A DNA stretch of 64,000 nt from assembly GCF_014493765.1 (NCBI RefSeq), contig NZ_JACTVJ010000015.1:1-64000 (forward strand), read 5' to 3'. This stretch comes from Streptomyces polyasparticus (GTDB lineage Bacteria; Actinomycetota; Actinomycetes; Streptomycetales; Streptomycetaceae). Of the stretch, positions 53,745 to 62,016 are shown in pieces; the stretch's first letter is position 1; each line of letters begins with the position of its first letter. Under the pieces are notes generated by a model that was given only the letters and a program-made list of their open reading frames with translations, was not told the origin of the DNA and made no database searches. Made by a program: the position numbers and the translations under genes.

Positions 53745-55109
53745 TTACTGCGTGCGTCGCCGCGGCATGAACGTGAAGACCGCTCCGCCGAGGAGGATCA
53801 CCGTGCCGGCCACGAGGCCGAGCGCGCGCAAGGCGCCGTCGGACTCGGCGCCGGTCTCGGCGAGGTTGCCGCCGTCCGTACCGGCCGAGGCCGTGGAGCC
53901 GCTGTCGCCGCCGCCGGCCACTCCGCCGTCGTCCTTCACGTCGAGTTCGAGGGAGACGTTGGTCTTGACCGCCTTGCAGAGCACCTTGATGTCCTGCCCG
54001 CCCAGGTTGACGCTGATCGTCATGTCACCGGGGCTGAGGCCCACCTTGCCGTCCGCGCCCGGCTTGTAGGTGCCGGTCATGTCCGAGAGCGCGACCGGAG
54101 CGTCCTTCGGGATCTTCTCCTTGTTGGCCGGCCCCTTCACATCGACCGAGCCGGTCTCCGCGCCGCTCACCTTGATCTTCATCGAAGGTGCCATGGCGTT
54201 GGCCGGCAGCTCCATCGGCATCGTCATCAGACCCTTGGCGGTCGACACCGTGAGGTCGTAACTGTTGCCGTTCTTCTTGGCGTTGACGGTCGCCGCGCCC
54301 TTGATGTTCTTCTTCGGGCTGGGCGAGGCGCACTCGAAGTCGACCGTGGCCTCCTTGCCCTTGAAGTCGCTCCCGCCGCCGCCACCGCCCGCGTCGCCGC
54401 CGCCGGTCGAGGTCGTACCGCCGGCCGTCGTACCGCCGGCTGTCGTGCCACCGGCTGTCGTGCCACCGGACGTGGTCGTACCGCCGTTGTCACCGCCGCC
54501 CGTCGTGGTCGTGCCGCCGGAGGTGGTCGTGCCGCCGTTGTTGCCGCCACCGGTGGTCGGGGCGGGCTCGCCGGTGACCTTGACGGTGACCGCGGTCGGC
54601 ACCTTCTCCAAGGGGACGCACTCGGTGTCCACGGTGAAGCCGCTGACCTTGGCGTTGATGTTGTACACATCCGGCGTCAGGGTGAGGTCACCGGGCGCCG
54701 TCAGCTTGAACTTGCCCTTCATGTCGGCGAGTTTCATGTCGCCGCCCTTGGGGATGGCCGGGTTCTTGCGCGGCCCCTCCAGCTTGATGTCGCCCGTCTG
54801 CGCGCCCGCCGCCTTGATGGTGCCGGTCGGGAGCAGCGAGTCCGCGGGCAGATCGATGATGTCGGGGTTCTTCGACGCGGCCTGGACGAATTTCCAGGTC
54901 ACCTCGATCTCGTCGCCCACCTTCGCCTCGGCGGGAGCCGTGATGTCGGCGATCGACGTGCCCTCGATCGGGTCCGAGCCCATGCTCGGCGTGCACTTGG
55001 CCTTCCAGGTCGACTCTGCCGCCTGGGCGGGTGCCGCGGTCAGCAGTATTCCCGCGCCGCCGAGCATGAGCGCGACGCCCAGCGCGCTCACTCTCCTTTG
55101 AGTGTTCAC
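53745..55109 (-). CDS. Sortase-anchored surface protein with two Cys-containing beta domains (LAETG)
   Basis: A 454-aa exported wall-linked protein. The signal peptide is at 1-30 (APAQA). Two homologous domains follow, about 31-180 (C39, C164) and 250-395 (C260, C378), each with the pattern G-x-x-TG-x-IK, GP, IP, L-x-DM-G and a C-terminal Cys. They are joined by a Gly/Thr linker (186-248, GGTTAGG repeats). LAETG is at 416-420, then a hydrophobic helix and RRR. LAxTG signals are typical of class E sortases. GTG 55109 has GAGGAAGG 8 nt upstream and overlaps the stop of the gene before it (GTGA). It is the last gene of a four-gene locus. Confidence 0.88.
   Translation of the reverse strand: MNTQRRVSALGVALMLGGAGILLTAAPAQAAESTWKAKCTPSMGSDPIEGTSIADITAPAEAKVGDEIEVTWKFVQAASKNPDIIDLPADSLLPTGTIKAAGAQTGDIKLEGPRKNPAIPKGGDMKLADMKGKFKLTAPGDLTLTPDVYNINAKVSGFTVDTECVPLEKVPTAVTVKVTGEPAPTTGGGNNGGTTTSGGTTTTGGGDNGGTTTSGGTTAGGTTAGGTTAGGTTSTGGGDAGGGGGGSDFKGKEATVDFECASPSPKKNIKGAATVNAKKNGNSYDLTVSTAKGLMTMPMELPANAMAPSMKIKVSGAETGSVDVKGPANKEKIPKDAPVALSDMTGTYKPGADGKVGLSPGDMTISVNLGGQDIKVLCKAVKTNVSLELDVKDDGGVAGGGDSGSTASAGTDGGNLAETGAESDGALRALGLVAGTVILLGGAVFTFMPRRRTQ
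54366..54554 (-). repeat. Coding Gly/Thr linker repeats
   Basis: The region encodes residues 186-248 of the LAETG protein and contains repeated GGTTxGG units (GGTTAGG three to four times). Confidence 0.85.
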
Positions 55110-56296
55110 GTAGTGCCCTTCCTCTCGGATGAAGCTGGTGGAGCTGGTGGATTGGGGCGGTTCTCTTGCGGTGCGGAGTGCTGTGCCGGTACGCCCGGCG
55201 CGGTGTCCGGGGTGAACCACGGCAGGGTGGCGGTGGTGCCGGTCCCGTTCGCGGCGGCCCCGGAGTTCTGGGGGGTGGGTACGGGTGCCGTCGCATCCGG
55301 ATCGCCCTTGGGGCGTCCCGGCACACGCGGCTTCTTGTGCTCGCCGCCGACGCCCGACAAGGGCCCCCGCAGCTTCGGCAGCTTCGCGGTGACCTCCGCG
55401 AGCCGGCGTGACCTGTTGCCCTTGCGGGTGGGCCGCACCCGGTCGACCACGGCCATGCCGATACGGAACACGGCGGCCGGCACGACGATGCAGAGCAGGA
55501 TCCAGAAGAGCGTCACGCCCCACGGCCTCGGCACACCCCACGGCTGCTCGGCGAGCACCTTGCCGCCGTACTGGAGGGAGACCAGATAGTCGCCGTGGGC
55601 GCCGGCGTCGAGCTGGACGGACAGTTCGACCTGGGCCTTCTGCCCCGGCGCGATGGTGCCCTTCCACTGCTGTTCCTCCCACTGCGGCGCGAAGACGCCG
55701 TGCGAGGTGCCGACTTTGAAGACGGGGTCCGTGACGGGTGCGGAGCCCAAGTTGCCCATGGTCACGACGAGTTTGCGGCTCTGCGGGGAGCCGAACCAGT
55801 TGAGGATCCCGCTGTCGCCCTCGAACCGGGGCGCCGCGAGCACGGCGAGCCTGCCGCCGCTCGTACGGTCGGGAAGCGCCTTGACCGGATGGCCCGCGAC
55901 CTTGAACGGCACCTGGGCCGTGGCCTTCTCGCCCGTCACGGTCGCCACATGGATCACACAGGGGCAGGCCTTGGGCGGCTCGGCCACCGGGACCTTCTGC
56001 TTGAACTCGCCCTTGTCGCTGGTGTTGATGGCCACCCCGTCGGCGTTGGCGCAGCTCGGGGTGCCGCCGATCATGTTCTGGCCGCAGATGAGGATCGTCA
56101 CCAGGGCGCCGGGCTTCCATCCCTTGCCGCTGACGGTGACCTCGCCGCCCTTGCCCGCCTCTTCCTTGTCGACGGATATGGACGGTTTCTCCGCGGCGGC
56201 GGCGCCCGGCGCCGGGAGCGTGACGAACGCCAATGCCGCCAAGAGCGCGGCCACCAGCGGGCTCAGCCACTTCGAGCGGTAGCGGTCGACGTTCAC
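55106..56296 (-). CDS. Type I membrane protein with neocarzinostatin-like N-terminal domain
   Basis: A 396-aa protein. A signal peptide (about 1-35) is followed by a domain (about 36-140) resembling neocarzinostatin/IPT folds: SVDKEEAGKGGEVTVSGKGWKPGALVTILICGQ, then Cys pairs (C in ILICGQ with GTPSCANADG; ACPCV). A second beta-rich domain is about 150-270. One membrane helix (WGVTLFWILLCIVVPAAVF, about 278-297) and a Pro-rich cytoplasmic tail of about 90 residues complete it. GTG 56296 overlaps the stop of the upstream gene, and its own stop overlaps the next start, so translation is coupled on both sides. Function unknown; presumably a surface-complex member. Confidence 0.85.
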   Translation of the reverse strand: MNVDRYRSKWLSPLVAALLAALAFVTLPAPGAAAAEKPSISVDKEEAGKGGEVTVSGKGWKPGALVTILICGQNMIGGTPSCANADGVAINTSDKGEFKQKVPVAEPPKACPCVIHVATVTGEKATAQVPFKVAGHPVKALPDRTSGGRLAVLAAPRFEGDSGILNWFGSPQSRKLVVTMGNLGSAPVTDPVFKVGTSHGVFAPQWEEQQWKGTIAPGQKAQVELSVQLDAGAHGDYLVSLQYGGKVLAEQPWGVPRPWGVTLFWILLCIVVPAAVFRIGMAVVDRVRPTRKGNRSRRLAEVTAKLPKLRGPLSGVGGEHKKPRVPGRPKGDPDATAPVPTPQNSGAAANGTGTTATLPWFTPDTAPGVPAQHSAPQENRPNPPAPPASSERKGTT

Positions 56297-57312
56297 TTCT
56301 TCTCTCCCGTCCCTGCGGAAACCAACTCGCGCTGTCCGTCCTCTGGTTGCAGCTCTGCGGTGAACGCTTCGAGCGCGCGTCTGCGCCGTACGGTGAAGAC
56401 CGCGAGCCCCGCACAGCCGGCGACCAGCGCGCAGCCGCCCGCCACCGCGGCCCAGGGCACCAGGCGCACCTCGGCGGCCTCGCTGTCCTTGCCCGCGCCG
56501 TCCGCGGAGACCGTGAGTTCCACCCGTACGGAATCGAAGGCGGGCCGGTCCGTCCAGGGTTCGGTGAGCGTGATCTCGCGGCCGGGCAGGAGCTCCACCG
56601 GCAGCGGGCGCGCGGGGCGGTCGAGCACCTCGCCGAAGAGGCCTTCGGCGTGCACGGCGAGCTTCGGTGCGAGCACCGTGTTGCCGCGGTTCACCAGGGA
56701 GTACGTGATGGTGTCGCCGTCGACGGACACATCCTCGACGGTGACCGCGGACAGCGTGGGCCCGCTGACCCGCAGATGCACCCGCACCCCCATCTTGCGC
56801 TCGCCCGCCTGGGCGATGACGGCCGCGGGATGGTCGCCCGGCATCGCGCCCTCGGGCACCGCCACCGAGAACGGCACGCGGGCGGCGGTGTGTGGCGGGA
56901 TCTTCACCTCGTCGTCGGCGAAACGCAGCCAGCTCCCCGCGTCCTGCGGCTTGTCGGTGCCCTTGGTGTCGCGCACCGCGAAGGAGCCGTCCGCCCGGTT
57001 GTAGGCCTCGGCGGCCCGCAGCTTCACGACGGTGGGCTCGGAACCCGGGTTCGTCACCGTGACGCTGTCCTCGAGGACCGTGCCCGCCGCCCCCTCCATG
57101 TAGAAGTAGGGCCGCCCCTCTCCGGCAGCGCCTCTGCCGCTGCCGGAGGAGGGGGCGATGGACCACGTGGGGTCCTTGTCCTTGGCGGACACCGCGCGGT
57201 CCTTCGCGGACACCGCGCGCTCCGCCGATGCCGCCGCGCCGCCCGTGGGCAGCCCTACGAGACCCGCGACAGCGAGCAGGCATACGGCGGCGCTACGGTG
57301 ACCGGACAGCAT
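56293..57312 (-). CDS. Type I membrane protein resembling DUF916/WxL-interacting proteins
   Basis: A 339-aa protein. The signal peptide is about 1-28. The mature part has YFYMEGAAGTVLEDSVTVTNPGSEPTVVKL, ADDEVKIPPHTAARVPFSVAVPEGAMPGDHPAAVIAQAG and TITYSLVNRGNTVLAPKLAV. This layout of two immunoglobulin-like parts is that of DUF916-type proteins that in Firmicutes bind peptidoglycan and WxL proteins. A membrane helix (about 288-310) and a short basic tail (RRRRALEAF) follow. ATG 57312 has GGAG upstream; the frame runs farther up without likely coding. The similarity is by eye and should be tested by profile search. Confidence 0.8.
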   Translation of the reverse strand: MLSGHRSAAVCLLAVAGLVGLPTGGAAASAERAVSAKDRAVSAKDKDPTWSIAPSSGSGRGAAGEGRPYFYMEGAAGTVLEDSVTVTNPGSEPTVVKLRAAEAYNRADGSFAVRDTKGTDKPQDAGSWLRFADDEVKIPPHTAARVPFSVAVPEGAMPGDHPAAVIAQAGERKMGVRVHLRVSGPTLSAVTVEDVSVDGDTITYSLVNRGNTVLAPKLAVHAEGLFGEVLDRPARPLPVELLPGREITLTEPWTDRPAFDSVRVELTVSADGAGKDSEAAEVRLVPWAAVAGGCALVAGCAGLAVFTVRRRRALEAFTAELQPEDGQRELVSAGTGEKK

Positions 57313-57368
57313 CGGCGGCTCCAAGTGCGGTTCTTCGCGGGCGCGTTGAGCGGGCGCGTTGTGTTGAC

Positions 57369-58052
57369 CTACCGGCGGGCCGCTTGGTTGCGCCGGGTCA
57401 GCCACAGAACGCCGCCGGCACCGACGAGCAGCACCGTGCCGCCGAGCGTACCGAGCGCGACCGCGGAGTCCTGCGGACCGGTCTGCGGCAGTTCCGAGCC
57501 GCCGGCCGGAGCGCTCTGGGAGTCGCCGGCCGTGCCGCCGCCGCCCGCGCCCTTGACGTCCATTTCGAGGGACGGCTTGGGGTTGTTCTTCGCCGTGCAC
57601 GTGGTGGTGGTCGACATCGCCGAGATGGTGAGCGTCCCCGCGGTGAAGGTGACCTTGCCGCTGCCCTTGGGCGTGTACGTGCCCGTCATCGGATGGATCT
57701 TGATCGGCGCGTTGGCCGGGATGGTCTCCGGATTGCCGCCCGCCGAGACCTTGATCGTGCCGCTTTCGGCACCGCCCAGCTTGATCTGGGCGCTGGGCTT
57801 CATCACGCCCTTCTCGAGAGCGATCGGGCTGGACGAGACACCCTTGTTGAACGTCATCGTGATCTTGTAGCCGCTGCCGGCCTTCTCGGCCTTGATATCG
57901 ACCGGTGAGACCGCGCTTTTCGGACCGATCGGCGTCTTGCAGTCGTAATTGACGTCCACCACGGTGGCGTGAGCAGCGGGGGCGGCCAGCAGTACCGCCG
58001 AGCCGGCCAAGGCCGCGGCTAGAAGCGCGGCGGCGCTTTTCTGGTACGACAC
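57369..58052 (-). CDS. Sortase-anchored surface protein with one Cys-containing beta domain (LPQTG)
   Basis: A 227-aa exported protein and the first gene of the surface locus. The signal peptide is 1-29. One domain (about 30-165, C38 and C152) is homologous to the two domains of the LAETG protein (GAESGTIKVSAGGNPETIPANAPIK...MTGTY). LPQTG is at 188-192, then a hydrophobic helix and RRNQAARR. GTG 58052 has AGGGG upstream. The 56-nt gap to the next gene suggests one mRNA for all four genes. LPxTG here and LAxTG in the sister protein may imply different sortase preferences. Confidence 0.9.
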   Translation of the reverse strand: MSYQKSAAALLAAALAGSAVLLAAPAAHATVVDVNYDCKTPIGPKSAVSPVDIKAEKAGSGYKITMTFNKGVSSSPIALEKGVMKPSAQIKLGGAESGTIKVSAGGNPETIPANAPIKIHPMTGTYTPKGSGKVTFTAGTLTISAMSTTTTCTAKNNPKPSLEMDVKGAGGGGTAGDSQSAPAGGSELPQTGPQDSAVALGTLGGTVLLVGAGGVLWLTRRNQAARR

Positions 58053-58285
58053 CTCGAATTCCCCTCATGCCGGGAGTGAAGGCCATCGGCACCTGGAGCC
58101 TTGCCCCTGCAGGTTACTGACGGCACATCAGATTGGGCGCTCAAGGTACGCCCGGGGCCAAGACATGGGAAGACAAACAACGAGGCGGTTTGGTGGAGGC
58201 GCTTGACCTGCGCTTTTGGGCTCGTTGACAAGAGTTCAGCAGCGAAAGGAGGTTCGAGCGGCGCCGTTTCGAAGGCGTGAAAGGG

Positions 58286-58780
58286 TTATACGGGTGAGGC
58301 GAGTTCGGCCCACACCGTCTTGCCCGCGACCCCCGGGGTACGCACAACGCCCCAGTCGAGACAGAGGCGTTGGACGATGAACATGCCGTGCCCGCCGGGG
58401 CGGCCCGCGCGGTGCGGTGTGCGCGGTGCGGGATCGCCCGTGCCCTGGTCGCTCACTTCGAGACGGAGCACTTTGCCGTCGCTGCCGATCCACAGCTCGC
58501 GGGCGCCCTCGGCATGCAGACAGGCGTTGGTGACGAGCTCCGAGACGACCAGGAGGACATCCTCGGCGGCGGCGCGGCGGTCGGCGGTCGCGGCGGGCAG
58601 CCAGCCCCACTCATACAGGGCCTGCCGGGTGAAGTCACGCGCGAGGGGCACGACGCCGCTCTCGCCCGCAAGGCTCAGCCTGCGCACCAGATGGCGGGCG
58701 GGCGCTGCATCCGCGTCCGGGCCGGCGGCGCCGGACTCCGGACCGCGGTCGCCCGGCGAGAGGGGCCGGGTGGTGCTCAT
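58286..58780 (-). CDS. Anti-sigma factor kinase (RsbW/SpoIIAB-like ATPase)
   Basis: A 164-aa GHKL ATPase. After a disordered N-terminus of about 30 residues, the fold shows the N box VVSELVTNACLHAEG, the G1 box RLEVSDQGTGDP and the G2 box GGHGMFIVQRLCLDWG, all intact. Such proteins bind a SigB-like sigma factor and phosphorylate an anti-anti-sigma partner. It is encoded with both presumed partners nearby (STAS protein at 58976, sigma factor at 59630). I recall the S. coelicolor counterpart of this group as PrsI; that identity is by position and similarity only. Confidence 0.85.
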   Translation of the reverse strand: MSTTRPLSPGDRGPESGAAGPDADAAPARHLVRRLSLAGESGVVPLARDFTRQALYEWGWLPAATADRRAAAEDVLLVVSELVTNACLHAEGARELWIGSDGKVLRLEVSDQGTGDPAPRTPHRAGRPGGHGMFIVQRLCLDWGVVRTPGVAGKTVWAELASPV

Positions 58781-58975
58781 CAGCGCTTCACCTCACCGAT
58801 TCACCAGTCGTAGTTACTACGGGGCCACCAGCCCCTGACAACAGTTCCGCTGCGTCTCCTGCCCGCCCGCGCCGTACGAACACCCACTTTTCCCCTGAGG
58901 AAAATGTGATGCGGATTACGTACTGGTCACAGCAAGGGCAACGGCCGATAACGAAGGCCGCCGAGACGGCCGGAG

Positions 58976-59344
58976 TCACTCCACGAGCGCGGCCTCGATG
59001 TCGGGGTGAACGGTGAAGACCGCCTCGGCCCCGGTGATCTCGAACACCCTGGCCACCACCGGCTGCATCCCCGCCAGATGCACCCCGCCACCTTCGGCCT
59101 CGGCTTTCAGGCGGGCGCCGAGCAGGACGTTGAGTCCGGTGGAATCACAGAACTCCAGGCGCGAGCAGTCCACGACGAGCCGGGTGACCCCCTCGGCGAT
59201 CGCCTGCTCCAGTGGCTCGCGCAACAGATCCGCGGTGTGGTGATCGAGCTCACCCGCGGGCACGAAGACAGCACTGCTGCCCACGCTCCGCACACCGACC
59301 TGAAGCCGGCCCCGATGTGCGCTGCCGACCGTGCCGCGGTCCAT
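58976..59344 (-). CDS. Anti-anti-sigma factor (STAS domain)
   Basis: A 122-aa STAS-domain protein. The phosphorylatable Ser lies in LEFCDSTGLNVLLGAR, and FVPAGELDHHTADLLREPLE opens the domain, as in SpoIIAA and RsbV. When unphosphorylated it frees the sigma factor from the anti-sigma kinase. ATG 59344 is chosen because GAGGAG lies 6 nt upstream; the frame runs to 59605 without likely coding. It is divergent from the sigma gene. I recall the S. coelicolor counterpart as ArsI. Confidence 0.88.
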   Translation of the reverse strand: MDRGTVGSAHRGRLQVGVRSVGSSAVFVPAGELDHHTADLLREPLEQAIAEGVTRLVVDCSRLEFCDSTGLNVLLGARLKAEAEGGGVHLAGMQPVVARVFEITGAEAVFTVHPDIEAALVE

Positions 59345-59629
59345 GCCGCTCCTCTTTCGCTGCGTCCCGAGCTGATGCCCCCCATCCGGCGAAGAGTCCT
59401 GCGGACTCTCGCCGACCCCTCTGAACATACGCCTTCTGTACGACGTGGGGTACCCGAACAACCTCATGATTTCGGACAATTCGGTTGTAATCGCACTTGC
59501 AAGGGGGTGAGGGAACCGGGTAGGCCTAGAAGAAGACCTGTTCACCACGGCCGGCTTCGGAGGCGCCGCACACCGCACAGTGCACGTATTGGCATCGGCA
59601 GCCATATGCCGAGAACGATGGAGGACACC

Positions 59630-60589
59630 ATGTCACCCCGGCTCGACGCATCGCCTACCCGCAAAGCGACGTCGACACCCCCACCGGACCACATCGACAC
59701 CGACCCCCATATCCCCGCTCCGCGCGCCTCGGCAGACCCCACACCTGCCGCAGACACCGGGGCGGAGCTCACCGACCTCGCGGATCTCTCGGACCTTCCC
59801 GAGATCCCGCCGTACGACGAAGTGGCCCCGCAGGACGCACGGGCCCTGTCGAAGACGCTCTTCGCCCGCCTCGAGGCGCTCGAAGAGGGCACCCACGAAT
59901 ACGCGTACGTCCGCAACACGCTCGTGGAACTCAACCTCGCCCTGGTGAAGTTCGCCGCCTCCCGCTTCCGTTCGCGCAGCGAACCGATGGAGGACATCAT
60001 CCAGGTCGGCACCATCGGCCTGATCAAGGCGATCGACCGCTTCGAGCTCAGCCGTGGCGTCGAGTTCCCGACCTTCGCGATGCCGACCATCGTCGGGGAG
60101 ATCAAGCGTTTCTTCCGCGACACCTCCTGGTCCGTGCGCGTACCGCGCCGGCTGCAGGAGCTGCGGCTCGACCTGGCCAAGGCCGGGGACGTGCTCGCGC
60201 AGGAGCTCGACCGCGCGCCGACGGTGGGCGAGCTGGCCGAGCGGCTCGACATCAGCAAGGACGAGGTCGTCGAGGGGATGGCCGCGAGCAATGCGTACAC
60301 CGCGAGCTCGCTGGACGCCCAGCCCGAGGAGGACGACTCCGAGGGTGCCCTCGCGGACCGTATCGGCTACGAGGACCACGGGCTCGAAGGCATCGAGTAC
60401 GTCGAGTCGTTGAAGCCCCTGATCGCGTCCCTGCCGGCGCGTGACCGCAAGATCCTCTCGCTGCGCTTCGTGGCCAATATGACGCAGTCCGAGATCGGCG
60501 AGGAGCTGGGCATCTCGCAGATGCACGTCTCGCGCCTGCTCTCGCGCACGCTCGGGCGGCTCCGCAAGGGGCTGACGGTCGAGGAGTGA
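59630..60589 (+). CDS. sigI: RNA polymerase sigma factor, SigB/SigF/SigG family
   Basis: A 319-aa alternative sigma factor. An acidic, disordered N-terminal part (about 1-70) precedes region 2 (LVELNLALVKFAASRFRSRSEPMEDIIQVGTIGLIKAIDRF...), region 3 (about 160-240) and region 4 (LPARDRKILSLRFVANMTQSEIGEELGISQMHVSRLLSR). ATG 59630 has GGAGG 5 nt upstream. With the adjacent STAS and kinase genes it forms a partner-switching module. Its position next to hutI matches S. coelicolor sigI in my memory, so I use that symbol with moderate certainty. Confidence 0.85.
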   Translation: MSPRLDASPTRKATSTPPPDHIDTDPHIPAPRASADPTPAADTGAELTDLADLSDLPEIPPYDEVAPQDARALSKTLFARLEALEEGTHEYAYVRNTLVELNLALVKFAASRFRSRSEPMEDIIQVGTIGLIKAIDRFELSRGVEFPTFAMPTIVGEIKRFFRDTSWSVRVPRRLQELRLDLAKAGDVLAQELDRAPTVGELAERLDISKDEVVEGMAASNAYTASSLDAQPEEDDSEGALADRIGYEDHGLEGIEYVESLKPLIASLPARDRKILSLRFVANMTQSEIGEELGISQMHVSRLLSRTLGRLRKGLTVEE

Positions 60590-60610
60590 GCTGCACCTCT
60601 CCAGGTTTCC

Positions 60611-60644
60611 GGAGGCGCTCCCCAGTCAATTGGGGGGCGCCTCC
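60611..60644. terminator. Terminator after the sigma gene
   Basis: GGAGGCGCTCCCCA / TGGGGGGCGCCTCC arms (60611-60624 and 60631-60644), one G-T mismatch and a 6-nt loop, 21 nt past the stop codon. Confidence 0.8.
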
Positions 60645-60652
60645 AGCCTGTT

Positions 60653-60728
60653 GAGGGCCAAGGGGTTCTGCGGCCGCTGAGGGTGAGGGGTCCTGCGGCC
60701 GATGAGGCTAGGGGGTCCTGCGGCCGCG
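60653..60728 (-). repeat. 25-nt tandem array overlapping the 3' end of hutI
   Basis: Three units of 25-26 nt (60653-60678, 60679-60703, 60704-60728) share GGGG(T)CCTGCGGCCG. The rightmost unit contains the hutI stop codon and its last six codons. Confidence 0.85.
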
Positions 60729-61877
60729 CTGCCACACCGCCGATACGAGGGGGACGCCCGGGCGGTAGGCCAGGTGGACGTGGCTCGGGGCGTCGAGGAG
60801 CGCGAGGTCGGCGCGGGCGCCCGGGGTCAGGCGGCCGACGTCCGTGCGGCGCAGGGCCTGCGCGCCGCCTGCGGTCGCGGACCACAGGGCCTCGTCCGGG
60901 GTCATCCGCATGTCCCGTACGGCCAGGGCGATGCAGAACAGCATCGAGGACGTGAACGACGAGCCCGGATTGCAGTCCGTGGACAGCGCGACGGTGACGC
61001 CGGCGTCGAGGAGGCGGCGGGCGTCGGGCCACTGGGCGCGGGTGGAGAACTCGGCGCCCGGCAGCAACGTCGCGACGGTGTTGCCGCTCGCGAGCGCGGT
61101 GACGTCCTCGTCGGTCAGGTGGGTGCAGTGGTCGGCGGACGCGGCGTCCAGCTCCACGGCGAGCTGCACGCCCGGGCCGTACGTGAGCTGGTTGGCGTGC
61201 ACGCGGGCCATGAGGCCCTTCGCCTGGCCCGCGGTGAGGATCGCGCGGGCCTGGTCGCCGTCGAAGGCGCCCTTCTCGCAGAAGACGTCGATCCAACGGG
61301 CGTACGGGGCACAGGCGTCGAGCATCTCGCCGGTGACAAGGTCGACGTAGGCCGCGGGGTCGTCCTTGTGGTCCGGGCTCACGATGTGGGCGCCGAGGTA
61401 GGTGACCTCGTCGGTGTGCCTGCTCGCGATGCGCAGGGCGCGGGACTCGTCGTGGGTGGTGAGTCCGTAGCCGGACTTGGTCTCGAACGTGGTGGTGCCC
61501 TGCTTGCGGGCTTCGGCCAGGTACCGGACGAGGTTGGCCTCCAGCTCCTCGTCGCTCGCCGCGCGCGTGGCCTTCACCGTGGTCCGGATCCCTCCGGCCT
61601 TGTAACTGCGGCCCTCCATGCGGGCGTTGAACTCTGCGGTCCGGTCTCCCGCGAAGACCAGGTGGGAGTGCGAGTCCACGAACCCCGGGATGCCCGCGCG
61701 GCCCTTTGCGTCGTACGCCTCGTCGGCGTCCGGCGCGTCTTTGCTCGCGCCCACCCAGGCGATGGTCTCGCCGTCGATCACGACGGCGGCGTCTCGGATC
61801 CGGCCGAGCTTGCCCTCGCCTTGGGCGGGGTCGTTGGTGACCAGGTTCCCGATGTTCGTGATGACGGTGCTCGTCAT
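60708..61877 (-). CDS. hutI: Imidazolonepropionase
   Basis: A 389-aa amidohydrolase-superfamily enzyme that opens the imidazolone ring to N-formimino-L-glutamate in histidine breakdown. The metal His pair is in [13 protein letters not shown], further marks are [35 protein letters not shown] and [14 protein letters not shown]; all expected residues are present. ATG 61877 (GAGAGAG upstream) is the start, as the upstream extension falls in repeat DNA. hutF lies upstream on the same strand but 219 nt away, with inverted repeats between. The stop codon sits in a tandem array. Confidence 0.96.
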   Translation of the reverse strand: MTSTVITNIGNLVTNDPAQGEGKLGRIRDAAVVIDGETIAWVGASKDAPDADEAYDAKGRAGIPGFVDSHSHLVFAGDRTAEFNARMEGRSYKAGGIRTTVKATRAASDEELEANLVRYLAEARKQGTTTFETKSGYGLTTHDESRALRIASRHTDEVTYLGAHIVSPDHKDDPAAYVDLVTGEMLDACAPYARWIDVFCEKGAFDGDQARAILTAGQAKGLMARVHANQLTYGPGVQLAVELDAASADHCTHLTDEDVTALASGNTVATLLPGAEFSTRAQWPDARRLLDAGVTVALSTDCNPGSSFTSSMLFCIALAVRDMRMTPDEALWSATAGGAQALRRTDVGRLTPGARADLALLDAPSHVHLAYRPGVPLVSAVWQRGRRTP

Positions 61878-61904
61878 GGCTCTCTCTCCGTGGGATTGCT
61901 TCTT

Positions 61905-61997
61905 TTCCCCCACCCCGCCCCTTCCCGAAACCGGGGGCTCCGCCCCCGGACCCCCTGCGCGCTGAACGCGCTCGTCCTCAAACGCCGGACGGGCTGA
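61905..61997 (+). repeat. Dispersed intergenic repeat, family 1, copy 5
   Basis: CCCCCACCCCGCCCCTTCCC start, GGGGGCTCCGCCCCC hairpin, end CCTCAAACGCCGGACGGGCTGA. It abuts an inverted copy on its right. Confidence 0.85.
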
Positions 61998-62016
61998 ATC
62001 AGCCCCTCCGGCGTTT
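61981..62016 (-). terminator. Hairpin at the junction of two inverted repeats between hutF and hutI
   Basis: AACGCCGGACGGGCTG / CAGCCCCTCCGGCGTT, 16-bp stem with one mismatch and a short loop. It could end or attenuate the hutF transcript. Confidence 0.65.

Noticed and set aside
59340-59630. SigB-type promoter around GGGTACCC at 59448-59455
   Set aside because: The -10-like GGGTAC is present on the minus strand, but no matching GTTT-like -35 lies at 14-16 nt.
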